A stretch of 64,000 bases of DNA, taken from assembly GCF_001439815.1 (NCBI RefSeq), contig NZ_JYLM01000007.1, forward strand, positions 124,001-188,000, read 5' to 3'. The DNA comes from Pseudomonas orientalis. GTDB lineage: Bacteria; Pseudomonadota; Gammaproteobacteria; Pseudomonadales; Pseudomonadaceae. Shown in pieces: positions 27,318-36,412 of the stretch; the first letter of the stretch is position 1; each line of letters begins with the position of its first letter. The position numbers and the translations under genes were made by a program. A model generated the notes under the pieces. It worked only from the letters and a program-made list of their open reading frames with translations. It did not search any database and had not been told where the DNA came from.

Positions 27318-29513
27318 ATGGCGATGACCTCCTTGTCTGCACCGCTGCGCTGGCTGCACGCCCTTGAGTGGCGCCGTGGTTTTTTCGACTGGGCACGCAG
27401 CGATGGCGTGACCTGGGTGTATATCTTCAAGGTGCTGCTCGCCGCATTCCTCACCCTGTGGCTGGCGATGCGCCTGGAACTGCCGCAGCCGCGCACCGCA
27501 ATGATCACGGTGTTTATCGTGATGCAACCGCAGAGCGGCCAGGTGTTCGCCAAGAGCTTTTACCGCTTCCTCGGCACGCTGGCCGGGTCGGCGGTGATGG
27601 TGTTGCTGATCGCGTTGTTTGCGCAGAACACCGAACTGTTCCTCGGCGCCCTGGCCATCTGGGTAGGCATCTGCACCGCCGGTGCCACGCGTAACCGCAA
27701 CTTTCGCGCCTACGGGTTTGTGCTCGCCGGCTACACGGCGGCGATGGTCGGTTTGCCGGCCCTGGCCCATCCGGACGGCGCCTTTATGGCGGCGGTGTGG
27801 CGGGTGTTGGAAATCTCCCTGGGGATTCTCTGCTCGACGCTGGTCAGCGCCGCGTTCCTGCCGCAAACCTCCAGCGCCGCGATGCGCAATGCCCTCTATC
27901 AACGCTTCGGGGTGTTCGCGCTGTTCGTCACCGACGGCCTGCGCGGGCGCAGTCGGCGTGAAGAGTTCGAGAGCGCCAACGTGCGCTTTATCGCCGAGGC
28001 TGTCGGCCTGGAGAGCCTGCGCAGCGTCACCGTGTTCGAGGACCCGCACATGCGGCGGCGCAACGGTCGGCTCAGTCGCCTCAACAGCGAATTCATGAGC
28101 CTCACCACACGCTTCAACGCCTTGCATCAGTTGCTGGCGCGACTGCGCGCCGACGCCGCCGATCATGTGGTGGCGGCGATCAAGCCCGGCCTGCAGGACC
28201 TGGCCGAAGTGCTCGACGGTTTTTCCGCACGTGCCCTGACCAGCCCCGACGCGACGCGGCTGGTCAACGTGCTCAGCGCCTACAAGGACAGCTTGCCCGC
28301 CCAGGTGCGCAGCCTGCGCGCGGCTTTCCAGGAAGGCGAACCCACCGAAGCCGAGCAACTGGATTTTCATACCGCTTACGAGCTGCTGTACCGCTTTGTC
28401 GACGATCTGCACAACTACGCGCAAACCCACGCGTCCCTGGCCGATCACCGCCACGCGCGGGAAGACTGGAACGAGGTCTATACGCCGAAAACCAACTGGC
28501 TGGCCTGCGTTGCCGCCGGCCTGCGTGCCTCGTTCATCCTGATCGTGCTCGGCAGTTACTGGGTGGCCACTGCCTGGCCCAGCGGTGCAACCATGACCTT
28601 GATCGCCGCCGCCACCGTCGGCCTGTCCGCCGCCACGCCCAACCCCAAGCGCATGGCTTTCCAGATGGCCTGCGGCACGCTGATTGGTGCGCTGGTCGGC
28701 TTCGTCGAAATGTTCTTCGTGTTTCCCTGGATCGACGGCTTCCCACTGCTGTGCGTGATGCTCGCGCCGGTGATCGTTTTCGGCGCCTTCCTCGCCTCAC
28801 GCCCGCAGTACGCCGGGGTCGGCGTGGGTTTGCTGATCTTCTTCAGCACCGGCTCGGTGCCGGATAACCTGACGATCTATAACCCCTACACCTTCATCAA
28901 CGACTACATCGCCATGGTCATCGGCATGCTGGTGTGCGCGGCGGCCGGGGCGATCATCCTGCCGCCCAACAGCCGCTGGCTGTGGCAGCGCCTGGAGCAG
29001 GACCTGCGCGAGCAAGTGGTGTATGCGATCAGCGGCAAGCTCAAGGGTCTGGCGTCGAGTTTCGAAAGCCGCACCCGTGACCTGCTGCACCAGGCCTATG
29101 GCCTCGCCGCCGGCCAGCCGCAGGTGCAGCGCGACCTGCTGCGCTGGATGTTCGTGGTGCTGGAGGTCGGTCACGCGATCATCGAACTGCGCAAAGAGCA
29201 GGCGATTTTGCCGGTGCACCCGGCGTATGCCGAATCCCAGCCGTGGCGCCAGGCGATCCGCGTGATGGGACGCTCACTGGTGCGGCTGTTCCTGCAGCCC
29301 AGCGCCAGCAACCTGGAGCGCGGGCTGATCGCCGTCGACCATGCGATCAGCCGCGTGCAGGCCACCGACGAGCCGTTCGCGCCGCACTTCGACACCTCGG
29401 CCCTGCGCCGGGTGAAAAGCTACCTGCACTTTATCCGCACCTCGTTGTTGGACCCGCAATCGCCGTTGGCGGCGCTCAAAGGCGCCACGCAAGGAGCCAT
29501 GAATGCCCCGTGA
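27318..29513 (+). CDS. FUSC-family inner-membrane transporter (AaeB-like)
   Basis: Inner-membrane exporter of the fusaric acid resistance/AaeB family, usually moving aromatic carboxylates. 731 aa. Two membrane blocks of about five to six segments each are visible (about 35-180, starting VYIFKVLLAAFLTLWLAMRLE, and about 395-545, starting LRASFILIVLGSYWVATAW), each followed by a cytoplasmic helical region. It starts 4 bp after the outer-membrane gene; a second in-frame ATG two codons in is equally possible. Together with the DUF1656 and HlyD genes it forms a complete AaeXAB-like module. Confidence 0.92.
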   Translation: MAMTSLSAPLRWLHALEWRRGFFDWARSDGVTWVYIFKVLLAAFLTLWLAMRLELPQPRTAMITVFIVMQPQSGQVFAKSFYRFLGTLAGSAVMVLLIALFAQNTELFLGALAIWVGICTAGATRNRNFRAYGFVLAGYTAAMVGLPALAHPDGAFMAAVWRVLEISLGILCSTLVSAAFLPQTSSAAMRNALYQRFGVFALFVTDGLRGRSRREEFESANVRFIAEAVGLESLRSVTVFEDPHMRRRNGRLSRLNSEFMSLTTRFNALHQLLARLRADAADHVVAAIKPGLQDLAEVLDGFSARALTSPDATRLVNVLSAYKDSLPAQVRSLRAAFQEGEPTEAEQLDFHTAYELLYRFVDDLHNYAQTHASLADHRHAREDWNEVYTPKTNWLACVAAGLRASFILIVLGSYWVATAWPSGATMTLIAAATVGLSAATPNPKRMAFQMACGTLIGALVGFVEMFFVFPWIDGFPLLCVMLAPVIVFGAFLASRPQYAGVGVGLLIFFSTGSVPDNLTIYNPYTFINDYIAMVIGMLVCAAAGAIILPPNSRWLWQRLEQDLREQVVYAISGKLKGLASSFESRTRDLLHQAYGLAAGQPQVQRDLLRWMFVVLEVGHAIIELRKEQAILPVHPAYAESQPWRQAIRVMGRSLVRLFLQPSASNLERGLIAVDHAISRVQATDEPFAPHFDTSALRRVKSYLHFIRTSLLDPQSPLAALKGATQGAMNAP

Positions 29514-29703
29514 AATTGCCTTCCACGGCCTCTACATGCCGACCATGACCCTGATGTTCCTGGTCGCGGCCGTCCTGGCCTGGGCCCTGGACCGCTTTCT
29601 GGCCGGGTTCGACCTGTACCGGTTTTTCTGGCACCCGGCGCTGCTGCGCCTGAGCCTGTTCGTTTGCCTGTTCGGCGCCCTGGCGCTGAGCGTCTACCGT
29701 TGA
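29503..29703 (+). CDS. DUF1656 small membrane protein (AaeX-like)
   Basis: 66-aa inner-membrane protein with two predicted membrane helices (TLMFLVAAVLAWALDRFL and LSLFVCLFGALALSVY). It matches AaeX/DUF1656 proteins that always accompany FUSC exporters; their precise role is unknown. The start lies inside the end of the FUSC gene (11-bp overlap), with AAGGAG upstream. Confidence 0.93.
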   Translation: MPREIAFHGLYMPTMTLMFLVAAVLAWALDRFLAGFDLYRFFWHPALLRLSLFVCLFGALALSVYR

Positions 29704-29713
29704 GAATGCCCCG

Positions 29714-30574
29714 ATGAAAAAGTTTTTCAGCCTGCTCGCGACCTTGCTGGTGCTGGCATTGGCGATCTGGATTGGCCGCACGTTGTGGGTGCACTACATG
29801 CAAACGCCCTGGACCCGCGACGGGCGCGTGCGTGCCGATATCATCAACGTGGCGGCCGACGTGACTGGTGAAGTGGTGGACGTGCCGGTGCGCGATAACC
29901 AGTTGGTAAAAAAGGGCGACCTGCTGATGCAGATCGACCCCGAGCATTACCGCATTGCGGTCAAGCAGGCGCAGTCGCTGGTGGCTTCACGCAAAGCCAC
30001 CTGGGAAATGCGCAAGCTCAATGCCCATCGCCGCGCCGACCTGGATGCCCTGGTGATCTCCAGGGAAAACCGCGACGACGCCAGCAACATCGCCGATTCG
30101 GCCCTGGCCGATTACCAGCATGCGCTGGCGCAACTGGAAGCCGCCGAACTGAACTTGAAACGCACCCACGTCGTGGCGGCGGTAGACGGCTATGTCACCA
30201 ACCTCAATGTGCATCGCGGCGACTATGCGCGGATCGGCGAGGCGAAGATGGCCGTGGTGGATATGAACTCGTTCTGGGTCTATGGCTTCTTCGAAGAGAC
30301 CAAGCTGCCCCATGTGAAAGTGGGTGACACAGCCGATATGCAATTGATGAGCGGCGAGACGCTCAAGGGCCATGTGGAGAGCATCTCCCGGGGCATCTAT
30401 GACCGCGACAACCCCGAGAGCCGCGAGCTGATCGCCGATGTGAACCCGACGTTCAACTGGGTGCGCCTGGCCCAGCGCGTGCCGGTGCGCATTCATATCG
30501 ATGAGGTCCCGCAAGGGGTTCTGTTGGCGGCGGGTATCACCTGCACCGTGATCGTCAACCCAACGCAAAACTAA
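29714..30574 (+). CDS. HlyD-family membrane fusion protein (AaeA-like)
   Basis: Periplasmic adaptor of the FUSC exporter. 286 aa, the short form typical of AaeA. One N-terminal membrane anchor (LLATLLVLALAIWIGRTLWV), then a lipoyl half-motif (GEVVDVPVRDNQLVKKGDLLMQIDPEHY), a short alpha-hairpin (about 85-145), the second lipoyl half (DGYVTNLNVHRGDYARIGEA) and beta-barrel. It starts 10 bp after the DUF1656 gene and is last in the operon. Confidence 0.93.
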   Translation: MKKFFSLLATLLVLALAIWIGRTLWVHYMQTPWTRDGRVRADIINVAADVTGEVVDVPVRDNQLVKKGDLLMQIDPEHYRIAVKQAQSLVASRKATWEMRKLNAHRRADLDALVISRENRDDASNIADSALADYQHALAQLEAAELNLKRTHVVAAVDGYVTNLNVHRGDYARIGEAKMAVVDMNSFWVYGFFEETKLPHVKVGDTADMQLMSGETLKGHVESISRGIYDRDNPESRELIADVNPTFNWVRLAQRVPVRIHIDEVPQGVLLAAGITCTVIVNPTQN

Positions 30575-30593
30575 AAAATGTGGGAGATTCAAA

Positions 30594-30683
30594 TGTGGGA
30601 GGGGGCTTGCCCCCGATAGCGGTGGTTCAGTTAATCAATCCGGTGACTGACACACCGCTATCGGGAGCAAGCCCCCTCCCACA
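30594..30683. repeat. REPIN, type A, with extra half-copy
   Basis: Inverted REP pair after the HlyD gene. A truncated REP beginning (ATGTGGGAG) lies just before it at 30578-30586, so the locus has taken more than one insertion or a partial duplication. Confidence 0.9.
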
Positions 30684-30695
30684 TTTTTGACCGAG

Positions 30696-31097
30696 TCAGG
30701 CCTTGATGAAGGTTTCATGCAAGTGCCGCCATAGCAGCGCGCCACTGGCCTGCTTCTCGAACACGACCGTGGCGCGACGATCCGTGCGGGTGCCGCTGTC
30801 ATCCACCTGATGCTCGCGATAGGTCACCGTGGCACCGCGTGCATGCCGGTCTATCCCGGTCATTTCGCTCAAGGTGATTTTCAGTCCCGGACGCATCCCG
30901 CCCAGGCGCGTGAACAGCGCATCGACCCCGGCCCGGTTGACCCGCGTGCCGGTGGCAGGCGCAACCATGCTGAACTCAGGCGAGAAGCGCGCCAGCAAGT
31001 TCTGCAACGTGTCCTCAGGGGCGACGCCGGCGAACCATTGCTCGATTTCGACGTGGGTCTGGATCACTTCTTCAAAAAAATCGCTGTAGTCAATCAT
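30696..31097 (-). CDS. NTF2/SnoaL-like protein
   Basis: 133-aa cytoplasmic protein of the NTF2-like superfamily (cone-shaped alpha+beta fold). The predicted first helix is YSDFFEEVIQTHVEIEQWFAG, then strands including FSMVAPATGTRVNRAGVDALFTRL and a C-terminal SGALLWRHLHETFI. Members act as small isomerases, hydrolases or binding proteins; no catalytic assignment is possible. Its ATG directly follows the SDR stop codon, so the two are cotranscribed and may act on the same substrate. Confidence 0.75.
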   Translation of the reverse strand: MIDYSDFFEEVIQTHVEIEQWFAGVAPEDTLQNLLARFSPEFSMVAPATGTRVNRAGVDALFTRLGGMRPGLKITLSEMTGIDRHARGATVTYREHQVDDSGTRTDRRATVVFEKQASGALLWRHLHETFIKA

Positions 31098-31910
31098 TTA
31101 CAAACTCCCCTTCAAACCAAAGCGTTTCTTCAGCACGGCTTCCAGCAACCCCTTGGGCAACAGCGCCGCCATCAACGGCAACGCACGGCTGCCGTTGCCC
31201 GAGCGCAACAGGCGCGGTGGCTGCGTTTGCTGCACGGCTTTGAGCACATCCGCCGCAAACTCGCTGGCTGGGGTGGGTTTATCCTGGGAGGCTTGGCTGC
31301 GCGCACGAATGCCTTCGCGTAACGGCCACCAGGGCGATTGTTCATTGATCAGCAGCTCGGCCTGGGCGCCGGCATTCTTCGCAAAGCGGGTATTGATCGC
31401 GCCGGGCTGGACTTCCATGACCCGCACGCCAAACGGCGCCAGCTCCATGCGCAGGGCATCGCTCAGCGCGTGTACGGCGGCTTTTGACGCGCAGTAGGCG
31501 CCGGCGAACGGGGTCACCAGCACGCCGGAAACGCTGCCGATGTTCACCACCAGGCCCTTGCTGCGGCGCAGCGCGGGGAACAGCGCCTGGGTCACGCCGA
31601 CGATGGAAAACACGTTGGTTTCGAACTGGCGCTGCATCGCCTCGGTACCGCCTTCGAGCAACGGTCCCATGGCGCCGTAGCCGGCGTTGTTGACCAGCAC
31701 ATCCAGCTCGCCCAACTGTTCGGCCAGGCGTTGCAGGGCGGCGCGGTCGTTGACGTCCAGTTGCACGGCGTGGAAGCCGGCGGCGGCGAGGGCGGCCACG
31801 TCATCGCTGCGGCGGGCGCTGGCCCACACCTGGAAACCTGCGGCTTTGAAGGCGTCGGCGAGGGCGCGGCCGATGCCGCTGGAGCAACCGGTGATCAGTA
31901 CGTTGGGCAT
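31098..31910 (-). CDS. Short-chain dehydrogenase/reductase
   Basis: NAD(P)-dependent oxidoreductase. 270 aa, classical SDR length. The cofactor motif is TGCSSGIG (residues about 7-14), NNAGYGAMG follows, and the catalytic tetrad is Ser in IGSVSGVLVTP with YxxxK as YCASKAAVHALSDALRME. AAGGA lies 7 nt before the ATG. Second gene of a three-gene operon. Substrate unknown. Confidence 0.92.
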   Translation of the reverse strand: MPNVLITGCSSGIGRALADAFKAAGFQVWASARRSDDVAALAAAGFHAVQLDVNDRAALQRLAEQLGELDVLVNNAGYGAMGPLLEGGTEAMQRQFETNVFSIVGVTQALFPALRRSKGLVVNIGSVSGVLVTPFAGAYCASKAAVHALSDALRMELAPFGVRVMEVQPGAINTRFAKNAGAQAELLINEQSPWWPLREGIRARSQASQDKPTPASEFAADVLKAVQQTQPPRLLRSGNGSRALPLMAALLPKGLLEAVLKKRFGLKGSL

Positions 31911-31924
31911 GGATCAATCCTTTG

Positions 31925-32389
31925 TCAGTCCGAGAAACTGCCTTGCAGGTGCTCGGCGCGAAATTCCAGGGTTTGCGGGCGGTAGCCGGGGCGCAGTGGC
32001 GGGGCGGGCAGGCAGTCCTCCCAGGTGGCACCGGCCTGCAGTTCACCGGGGCCGCGATAGCGTGGCGCGGCGTAGACGTTGTCGGCCAGGTTGACGGTAT
32101 CGCCCGGTGCATAGGCGGCGACGCGCCAGCGCAGTTCGGCCAGTGGGACGTCGTTGCCGTTGTTCAGGGTGAGTTTTAACGGACGGTCGGCCGGGCATTC
32201 CTGCGGGGCGTAAGTAATGCGCAGTTCCAGGCGGGCCAGTTGCTTGGCTTCGCGGTTATCCAGCCACACCACCCATACCGCGACGAAACCCAAGCCGACG
32301 GCAGCGGCCAGCGACACCGGCAGGGCCTTGGCGGGGTAGCGCAGCAGCAGGACCAGCCAGGTGATGACCAGGAGAACGCCGAAAAACAT
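31925..32389 (-). CDS. Uncharacterised membrane-anchored protein, 154 aa
   Basis: Function not recognised. The ATG at 32389 has GAGG upstream; the longer frame to 32518 lacks support. Two hydrophobic helices at the N-terminus (FFGVLLVITWLVLLLRYP and VSLAAAVGLGFVAVWVVWL) are followed by a soluble domain with a beta pattern (LELRITYAPQECPADRPLKL, ELRWRVAAYAPGDT) and two cysteines that could pair in the periplasm. First gene of the operon with the SDR and NTF2-like genes, 14 bp before the SDR. Confidence 0.78.
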   Translation of the reverse strand: MFFGVLLVITWLVLLLRYPAKALPVSLAAAVGLGFVAVWVVWLDNREAKQLARLELRITYAPQECPADRPLKLTLNNGNDVPLAELRWRVAAYAPGDTVNLADNVYAAPRYRGPGELQAGATWEDCLPAPPLRPGYRPQTLEFRAEHLQGSFSD

Positions 32390-32535
32390 AGTCACTGCCT
32401 CGCGATTGGGTGGACCATCGTACTGCGGGGCAGGCGACTTGCCTATCGGCCGAGGGAAAGGTGGAACTGTTTGCTGTCGGCTATTCACACAAGTGAGGTC
32501 ACACTCCGGCTGTTCCATCCACTCAGAGGCTTTTC

Positions 32536-32805
32536 ATGAACGTAGCAAACTCTCCTTCGACGGCATACGCCCCCGCTCCAGCAGCGACGGATCAAGCTGG
32601 CGCTGCTTCGGCGGTCGGCGCGCAGATTCCCCCGCGCAGTACCGCCACTGAACCCAAAAACAACGGATGCATGAGCGGTTGCACCGGGCCGGTCGCGGCC
32701 AGTGTCGTGAACTCCCTGGCGGGACTGGCCACTTCAGTCATAGGGCTATTAAACAAACAGGATCGTTGCAATCACTCAAGCAGCCGGGAGTCACTGCCCA
32801 AGTAG
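32536..32805 (+). CDS. Possible small protein, 89 aa
   Basis: Not recognised. The ATG has CAGAGG 7 nt upstream. The N-terminal half is Ala/Pro/Thr-rich and disordered-looking. After a short cysteine-containing turn (NNGCMSGCTGP) comes a hydrophobic, small-residue stretch (VAASVVNSLAGLATSVIGLL) that could be a membrane or amphipathic helix. The tail is polar. It lies between divergently read operons. The gene is plausible, but the protein could be spurious. Confidence 0.45.
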   Translation: MNVANSPSTAYAPAPAATDQAGAASAVGAQIPPRSTATEPKNNGCMSGCTGPVAASVVNSLAGLATSVIGLLNKQDRCNHSSSRESLPK

Positions 32806-32811
32806 CGCGTA

Positions 32812-32871
32812 AAAAAAAGCCCCCACCCAGCCCACTGCGGATAGGGGACGCAATGGGCTGGGTGAGGGCTT
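32812..32871 (-). terminator. Strong intrinsic terminator of the alginate operon
   Basis: An 18-bp stem with one mismatch (arms 32817-32834 and 32854-32871, cores CACCCAGCCCA and TGGGCTGGGTG) and a 19-nt loop. On the minus strand it is followed by eight T. It begins about 14 bp after the algA stop. Confidence 0.92.
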
Positions 32872-32885
32872 CTTGTACGACTGTT

Positions 32886-34337
32886 TTACTGCGCGATAGT
32901 TTTCACCGACACGCCACGTTCAATCGGCGTGGAGCGACCGTAGATATCTTCGAAGCGTTCGATATCGTCTTCGCCCAGGTAGCTGCCCGATTGCACTTCG
33001 ATGATTTCCAGCGGGATCTTGCCCGGGTTGCGCAGGCGGTGCACCGAGGCGATCGGGATGTAGGTGGACTGGTTCTCGCACAGCAGGAACACGTTGTCGT
33101 CACAGGTGACTTCAGCGGTGCCGCTGACCACGATCCAGTGTTCGGCGCGGTGGTGGTGCATCTGCAGCGACAGGCACGCACCCGGCTTGACCGAGATGTG
33201 CTTGACCTGGAAACGCCCGCCCATGTCCACCGAGTCGTAGGAGCCCCACGGACGATAGACTTCACAGTGATTCTGGGTCTCGCTGCGGCCCTGTTCGTTG
33301 AGGGTGTTGACCATCTGCTTGACGCCCTGGACCTTGTCCTTGTGGGCAATCATCATCGCGTCCTTGGTTTCCACCACCACGATGTTGTCCAGGCCGATTA
33401 CCGACACCAGCTTGCCGTTGCCGTGCACCATGCAGTTGCGGCTGTCCTGGATCACCACGTCGCCCTTGCTCACGTTACCGTTGGCGTCTTTGTCATTGAC
33501 CGCCCACAGCGAGGCCCAGCAACCCACGTCGCTCCAGCCGGCGCTCAACGGCACCACGCAGGCGCGTTGGGTTTTTTCCATCACGGCGTAGTCAATGGAG
33601 TTGTCCGGGCAGCAGGCGAAGGTGGCTTCGTCGAAGGTCACGGTGTCGGCGGTCTGCTCGCTGCGCTCCAGGGTCAGTACGCAGGTGTCGTAGATGTCCG
33701 GATCGTGCTTTTTCAGCTCTTCCAGGAAACGGCTGGCGCGGAACAGGAACATGCCGCTGTTCCAGAAGTAACCGCCGCTTTTGACGAACTCGACGGCGCG
33801 TTTTTCATCGGGTTTTTCCACGAACTGCTGCACGCGGCTCACGCCTTCGGGCAGCAGCGAATCGTTGCTGGACTTGATGTAGCCATAGCCGGTTTCCGGA
33901 CGGGTTGCCGGCACGCCGAACAGCACCATCTCGCCGCGCTCGGCCGCCACGGTGGCCAGGGCCAGGGCACGTTGCAGGGCTTTCTGGTCGTCGATCACGT
34001 GGTCGGCGGGCAGCACCAGCATCAGCTCGTCGCGGCCTTCATTGACCAGCATCATCGCGGTCAGGGCCACGGCCGGGGCGGTGTTGCGGCCAAACGGTTC
34101 CATCAGGATGCGCTGGCATTCGAGCTTGCGCGCACTCAGTTGCTCGTTGACGATAAAGCGGTGGTCCTTGTTGCAGACCACGATCGGGGCGTCCATGCCT
34201 TCGAACACCAGGCGCTCCAGGGTTTGCTGGAACAGGGTGTGTTCGCCGGTCAGGGCCAGGAATTGCTTGGGGAACTGTTTGCGGGAAAGCGGCCAAAGAC
34301 GTGAGCCGCTACCACCGGAAAGGATTACTGGGATCAT
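32886..34337 (-). CDS. algA: AlgA, phosphomannose isomerase / GDP-mannose pyrophosphorylase
   Basis: Bifunctional cytoplasmic enzyme for alginate precursor supply: fructose-6-P to mannose-6-P, and mannose-1-P to GDP-mannose. 483 aa. The N-terminal nucleotidyltransferase has GGSGSRLWPLSRKQFPKQFL and the sugar site FVEKPDEKRA. The C-terminal cupin isomerase has QMHHHRAEHWIVVSGTAEV. Last gene of the alginate operon; a 221-bp gap with a REPIN separates it from algF and a strong terminator follows. Confidence 0.97.
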   Translation of the reverse strand: MIPVILSGGSGSRLWPLSRKQFPKQFLALTGEHTLFQQTLERLVFEGMDAPIVVCNKDHRFIVNEQLSARKLECQRILMEPFGRNTAPAVALTAMMLVNEGRDELMLVLPADHVIDDQKALQRALALATVAAERGEMVLFGVPATRPETGYGYIKSSNDSLLPEGVSRVQQFVEKPDEKRAVEFVKSGGYFWNSGMFLFRASRFLEELKKHDPDIYDTCVLTLERSEQTADTVTFDEATFACCPDNSIDYAVMEKTQRACVVPLSAGWSDVGCWASLWAVNDKDANGNVSKGDVVIQDSRNCMVHGNGKLVSVIGLDNIVVVETKDAMMIAHKDKVQGVKQMVNTLNEQGRSETQNHCEVYRPWGSYDSVDMGGRFQVKHISVKPGACLSLQMHHHRAEHWIVVSGTAEVTCDDNVFLLCENQSTYIPIASVHRLRNPGKIPLEIIEVQSGSYLGEDDIERFEDIYGRSTPIERGVSVKTIAQ

Positions 34338-34430
34338 GGGTGTTTCTCCTTGAATCAGTTTGGGTCAGAGCTACGAAGGTTTGTCGTTTCACTCTTGTTT
34401 TTGTCTCGGTCCGAACTGAAACCGCAATCC

Positions 34431-34532
34431 CTGTAGGAGCGAGCTTGCTCGCGAAAAACCTGAGAGCACCGCGATAAACCAGAGGCGCTGCATCATCGTT
34501 GACGTTCTTCGCGGGCTAGCCCGCTCCTACAG
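34431..34532. repeat. REPIN, type B with diverged arm, between algF and algA
   Basis: The left arm is the standard GAGCGAGCTTGCTCGC element; the right arm reads CGCGGGCTAGCCCGCTCC, a related but different REP. It is the only pair here with clearly unlike arms. It lies inside the alginate operon. Confidence 0.9.
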
Positions 34533-34558
34533 TAGATTGCGTTCAGTTCGGGAAATAA

Positions 34559-35215
34559 TCAGCGGGTCGACACCGGGCGTTTTACCCAGACCGGCGACAG
34601 GCTCGAACCGGAACCGGTGACGTACAGCACCGCTGCCTCACCGCGCTCCAGGGCAACCGGCTTCACATCGCCGACTTTCTTGTCACCGTCATACAGCGCC
34701 AGGCTCACCTTCACCGGGTTGATTTCACGTTCGCCGCGGCCCTTGGCGGCCACGGACTTGACCACGTCGGTCTTGCCGTCGGCAGTCTTGAGGGTCAGGG
34801 CCTTGTCGCTGAGGTTCTGCACGCGCACCAGGGACTTCTGCTTGTTCTTGAACGGCGGCTCCTCGATCAACTGCGGCTGGCCGCTGCTGTTATTGACCAG
34901 GGTGTAGTAGTGATCGGCGGCAAGTTTCACCGGTACGGTCTGGCTGCCGACCTTGGCGCTGTAGTCACCGCCCGGCATGAAGCTGAAGTCGCTGCTGGCG
35001 AGCGGAGCGACGTCGCTGAGGTTGGTGCTGCCAACCGTCGCGCTGACTTCCTGGTTCGAAGCGTTGTAGATGCGCACGAAGCTCGAACCTTTTGGCGCGG
35101 TCGGGCCGTAGAGCGCGGCGTCCCCACCGGCGAAGGCGGACACGGATACGAAGCTCAAGCCGGCAGCGATGGCCAGGGTCTTGGCGAGACGACGCGGAGT
35201 AGTAGTGAAAGTCAT
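34559..35215 (-). CDS. algF: AlgF, alginate O-acetylation protein
   Basis: Periplasmic protein needed with AlgI and AlgJ to acetylate mannuronate residues. 218 aa from the ATG at 35215, usual length; the longer frame runs back into algJ. A signal peptide (RLAKTLAIAAGLSFVSVSAFA) precedes GGDAALYGPTAPKGSSFVRIYN and a beta-rich body. Starts 16 bp after algJ. Confidence 0.95.
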   Translation of the reverse strand: MTFTTTPRRLAKTLAIAAGLSFVSVSAFAGGDAALYGPTAPKGSSFVRIYNASNQEVSATVGSTNLSDVAPLASSDFSFMPGGDYSAKVGSQTVPVKLAADHYYTLVNNSSGQPQLIEEPPFKNKQKSLVRVQNLSDKALTLKTADGKTDVVKSVAAKGRGEREINPVKVSLALYDGDKKVGDVKPVALERGEAAVLYVTGSGSSLSPVWVKRPVSTR

Positions 35216-35231
35216 GTGAGTTACCTCTCTT

Positions 35232-36401
35232 TCAGTTTTGCGCCCGGTCGGGCGTCTCGGATTTAGTGTTGATAGCCATGTTTTGTTGGCGCGAACCGGC
35301 TTGTTTAAGCTGCGCAACCCACGCGGGGTCGGCATCACCGATTTCGTTGTTGACGGGCAGATAGCGTTCAGGGAACTCCCAAATCAGCACCTGAGGCGGG
35401 CTGTTCTTGAAGTCGTCACTTTTCAGGTAGCTGAGCATCGGCAGGATCGGGCCGTGGCCGTCTTCGGCGTAGCTGACCACGTCGCTGCCCAGGGCTTGCT
35501 TGAGGGCGCCGACGAAGTTCCAGTTGGGGTTGGCGCTGTAGCTGGTGCCCACCAGGGCCACCGGGGTTTCGCTGTCGCTGAACAGCGCGTCATCACCTTT
35601 GTCTTCGGCCAGGTGGGTGACGCGTTTTTGCAGCGGCTCCTTGGGCGGCATCAGGTTTTCGAACAGCGGGTCCAGCGGCAGGAACAGGCGCAGGTCGCCC
35701 TTATGCGGTTCGGTCTTCTCGGCTTCGGTGACAAAGCGCTGCGGCTCGCCGCTCAGCGGGGTCTTGTCGGCAATCACCCTGGCCAATTGCTTGGCGGCGA
35801 TTTCCGCACCGTCCGGGGTCCAGTGGGTGTCGGTGCGCAGGAACACTTGCTTGCCGGCGAGCTTGGCCTGTTGCAACGGGCCGAGCAGGTCCGGGGCGGG
35901 GATGTTGTCTGCCGCGACACGGGCGTGGAAGTCCTGATACAGATTGGCGTGGATGCTTGCCGGTTTCACTTCACCCAGGTGTTCGGGGTACAGGCGCACC
36001 TTGGCCGGCACGATTGCCATCACCAATTGGATGCCCTGGGCCTTGAGCTTCTGGCGCACGCCTTCGACCAGCGCGTAGTTGCCTTGCAGGTTCTGGTCTT
36101 CGTTGACGGCGGGGTTGAATTCCTCGTCGCTGTACAGCCAGTGGTCGCGGCCCAGCACCACGCCAGGACGACCTTCATTGAACAGCTTGTAGTCCAGCGC
36201 TGCCCACAGGTTGGTGCCCAGGCGCTTGATCGGGAACTCGTCGTCGTAGTGTGTCTCGACGGCCTTGGTCCAGCGACCGTTGAGCACGGTCGCGTCGGCG
36301 TTGGTGCTGAAGCCGAAGAAGCTGCGCAGCGACCAGGCGCCCAGGGCCAGCAACAGCGCCAGGAACAGGCTGATATAGAGGACGCGTAATGAACGGGTCA
36401 T
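35232..36401 (-). CDS. algJ: AlgJ, alginate O-acetyltransferase component
   Basis: Periplasmic, membrane-anchored SGNH-like acetyltransferase of the alginate acetylation complex. 389 aa. One N-terminal membrane segment (VLYISLFLALLLALGAWSL). The catalytic Asp-His motif is RTDTHWTPDGAE and the nucleophile Ser lies in LVGTSYSANPNWNF; both match the AlgX/AlgJ family. It lies 11 bp after algI. Confidence 0.96.
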   Translation of the reverse strand: MTRSLRVLYISLFLALLLALGAWSLRSFFGFSTNADATVLNGRWTKAVETHYDDEFPIKRLGTNLWAALDYKLFNEGRPGVVLGRDHWLYSDEEFNPAVNEDQNLQGNYALVEGVRQKLKAQGIQLVMAIVPAKVRLYPEHLGEVKPASIHANLYQDFHARVAADNIPAPDLLGPLQQAKLAGKQVFLRTDTHWTPDGAEIAAKQLARVIADKTPLSGEPQRFVTEAEKTEPHKGDLRLFLPLDPLFENLMPPKEPLQKRVTHLAEDKGDDALFSDSETPVALVGTSYSANPNWNFVGALKQALGSDVVSYAEDGHGPILPMLSYLKSDDFKNSPPQVLIWEFPERYLPVNNEIGDADPAWVAQLKQAGSRQQNMAINTKSETPDRAQN

Positions 36402-36412
36402 GGTCGGCTCCC

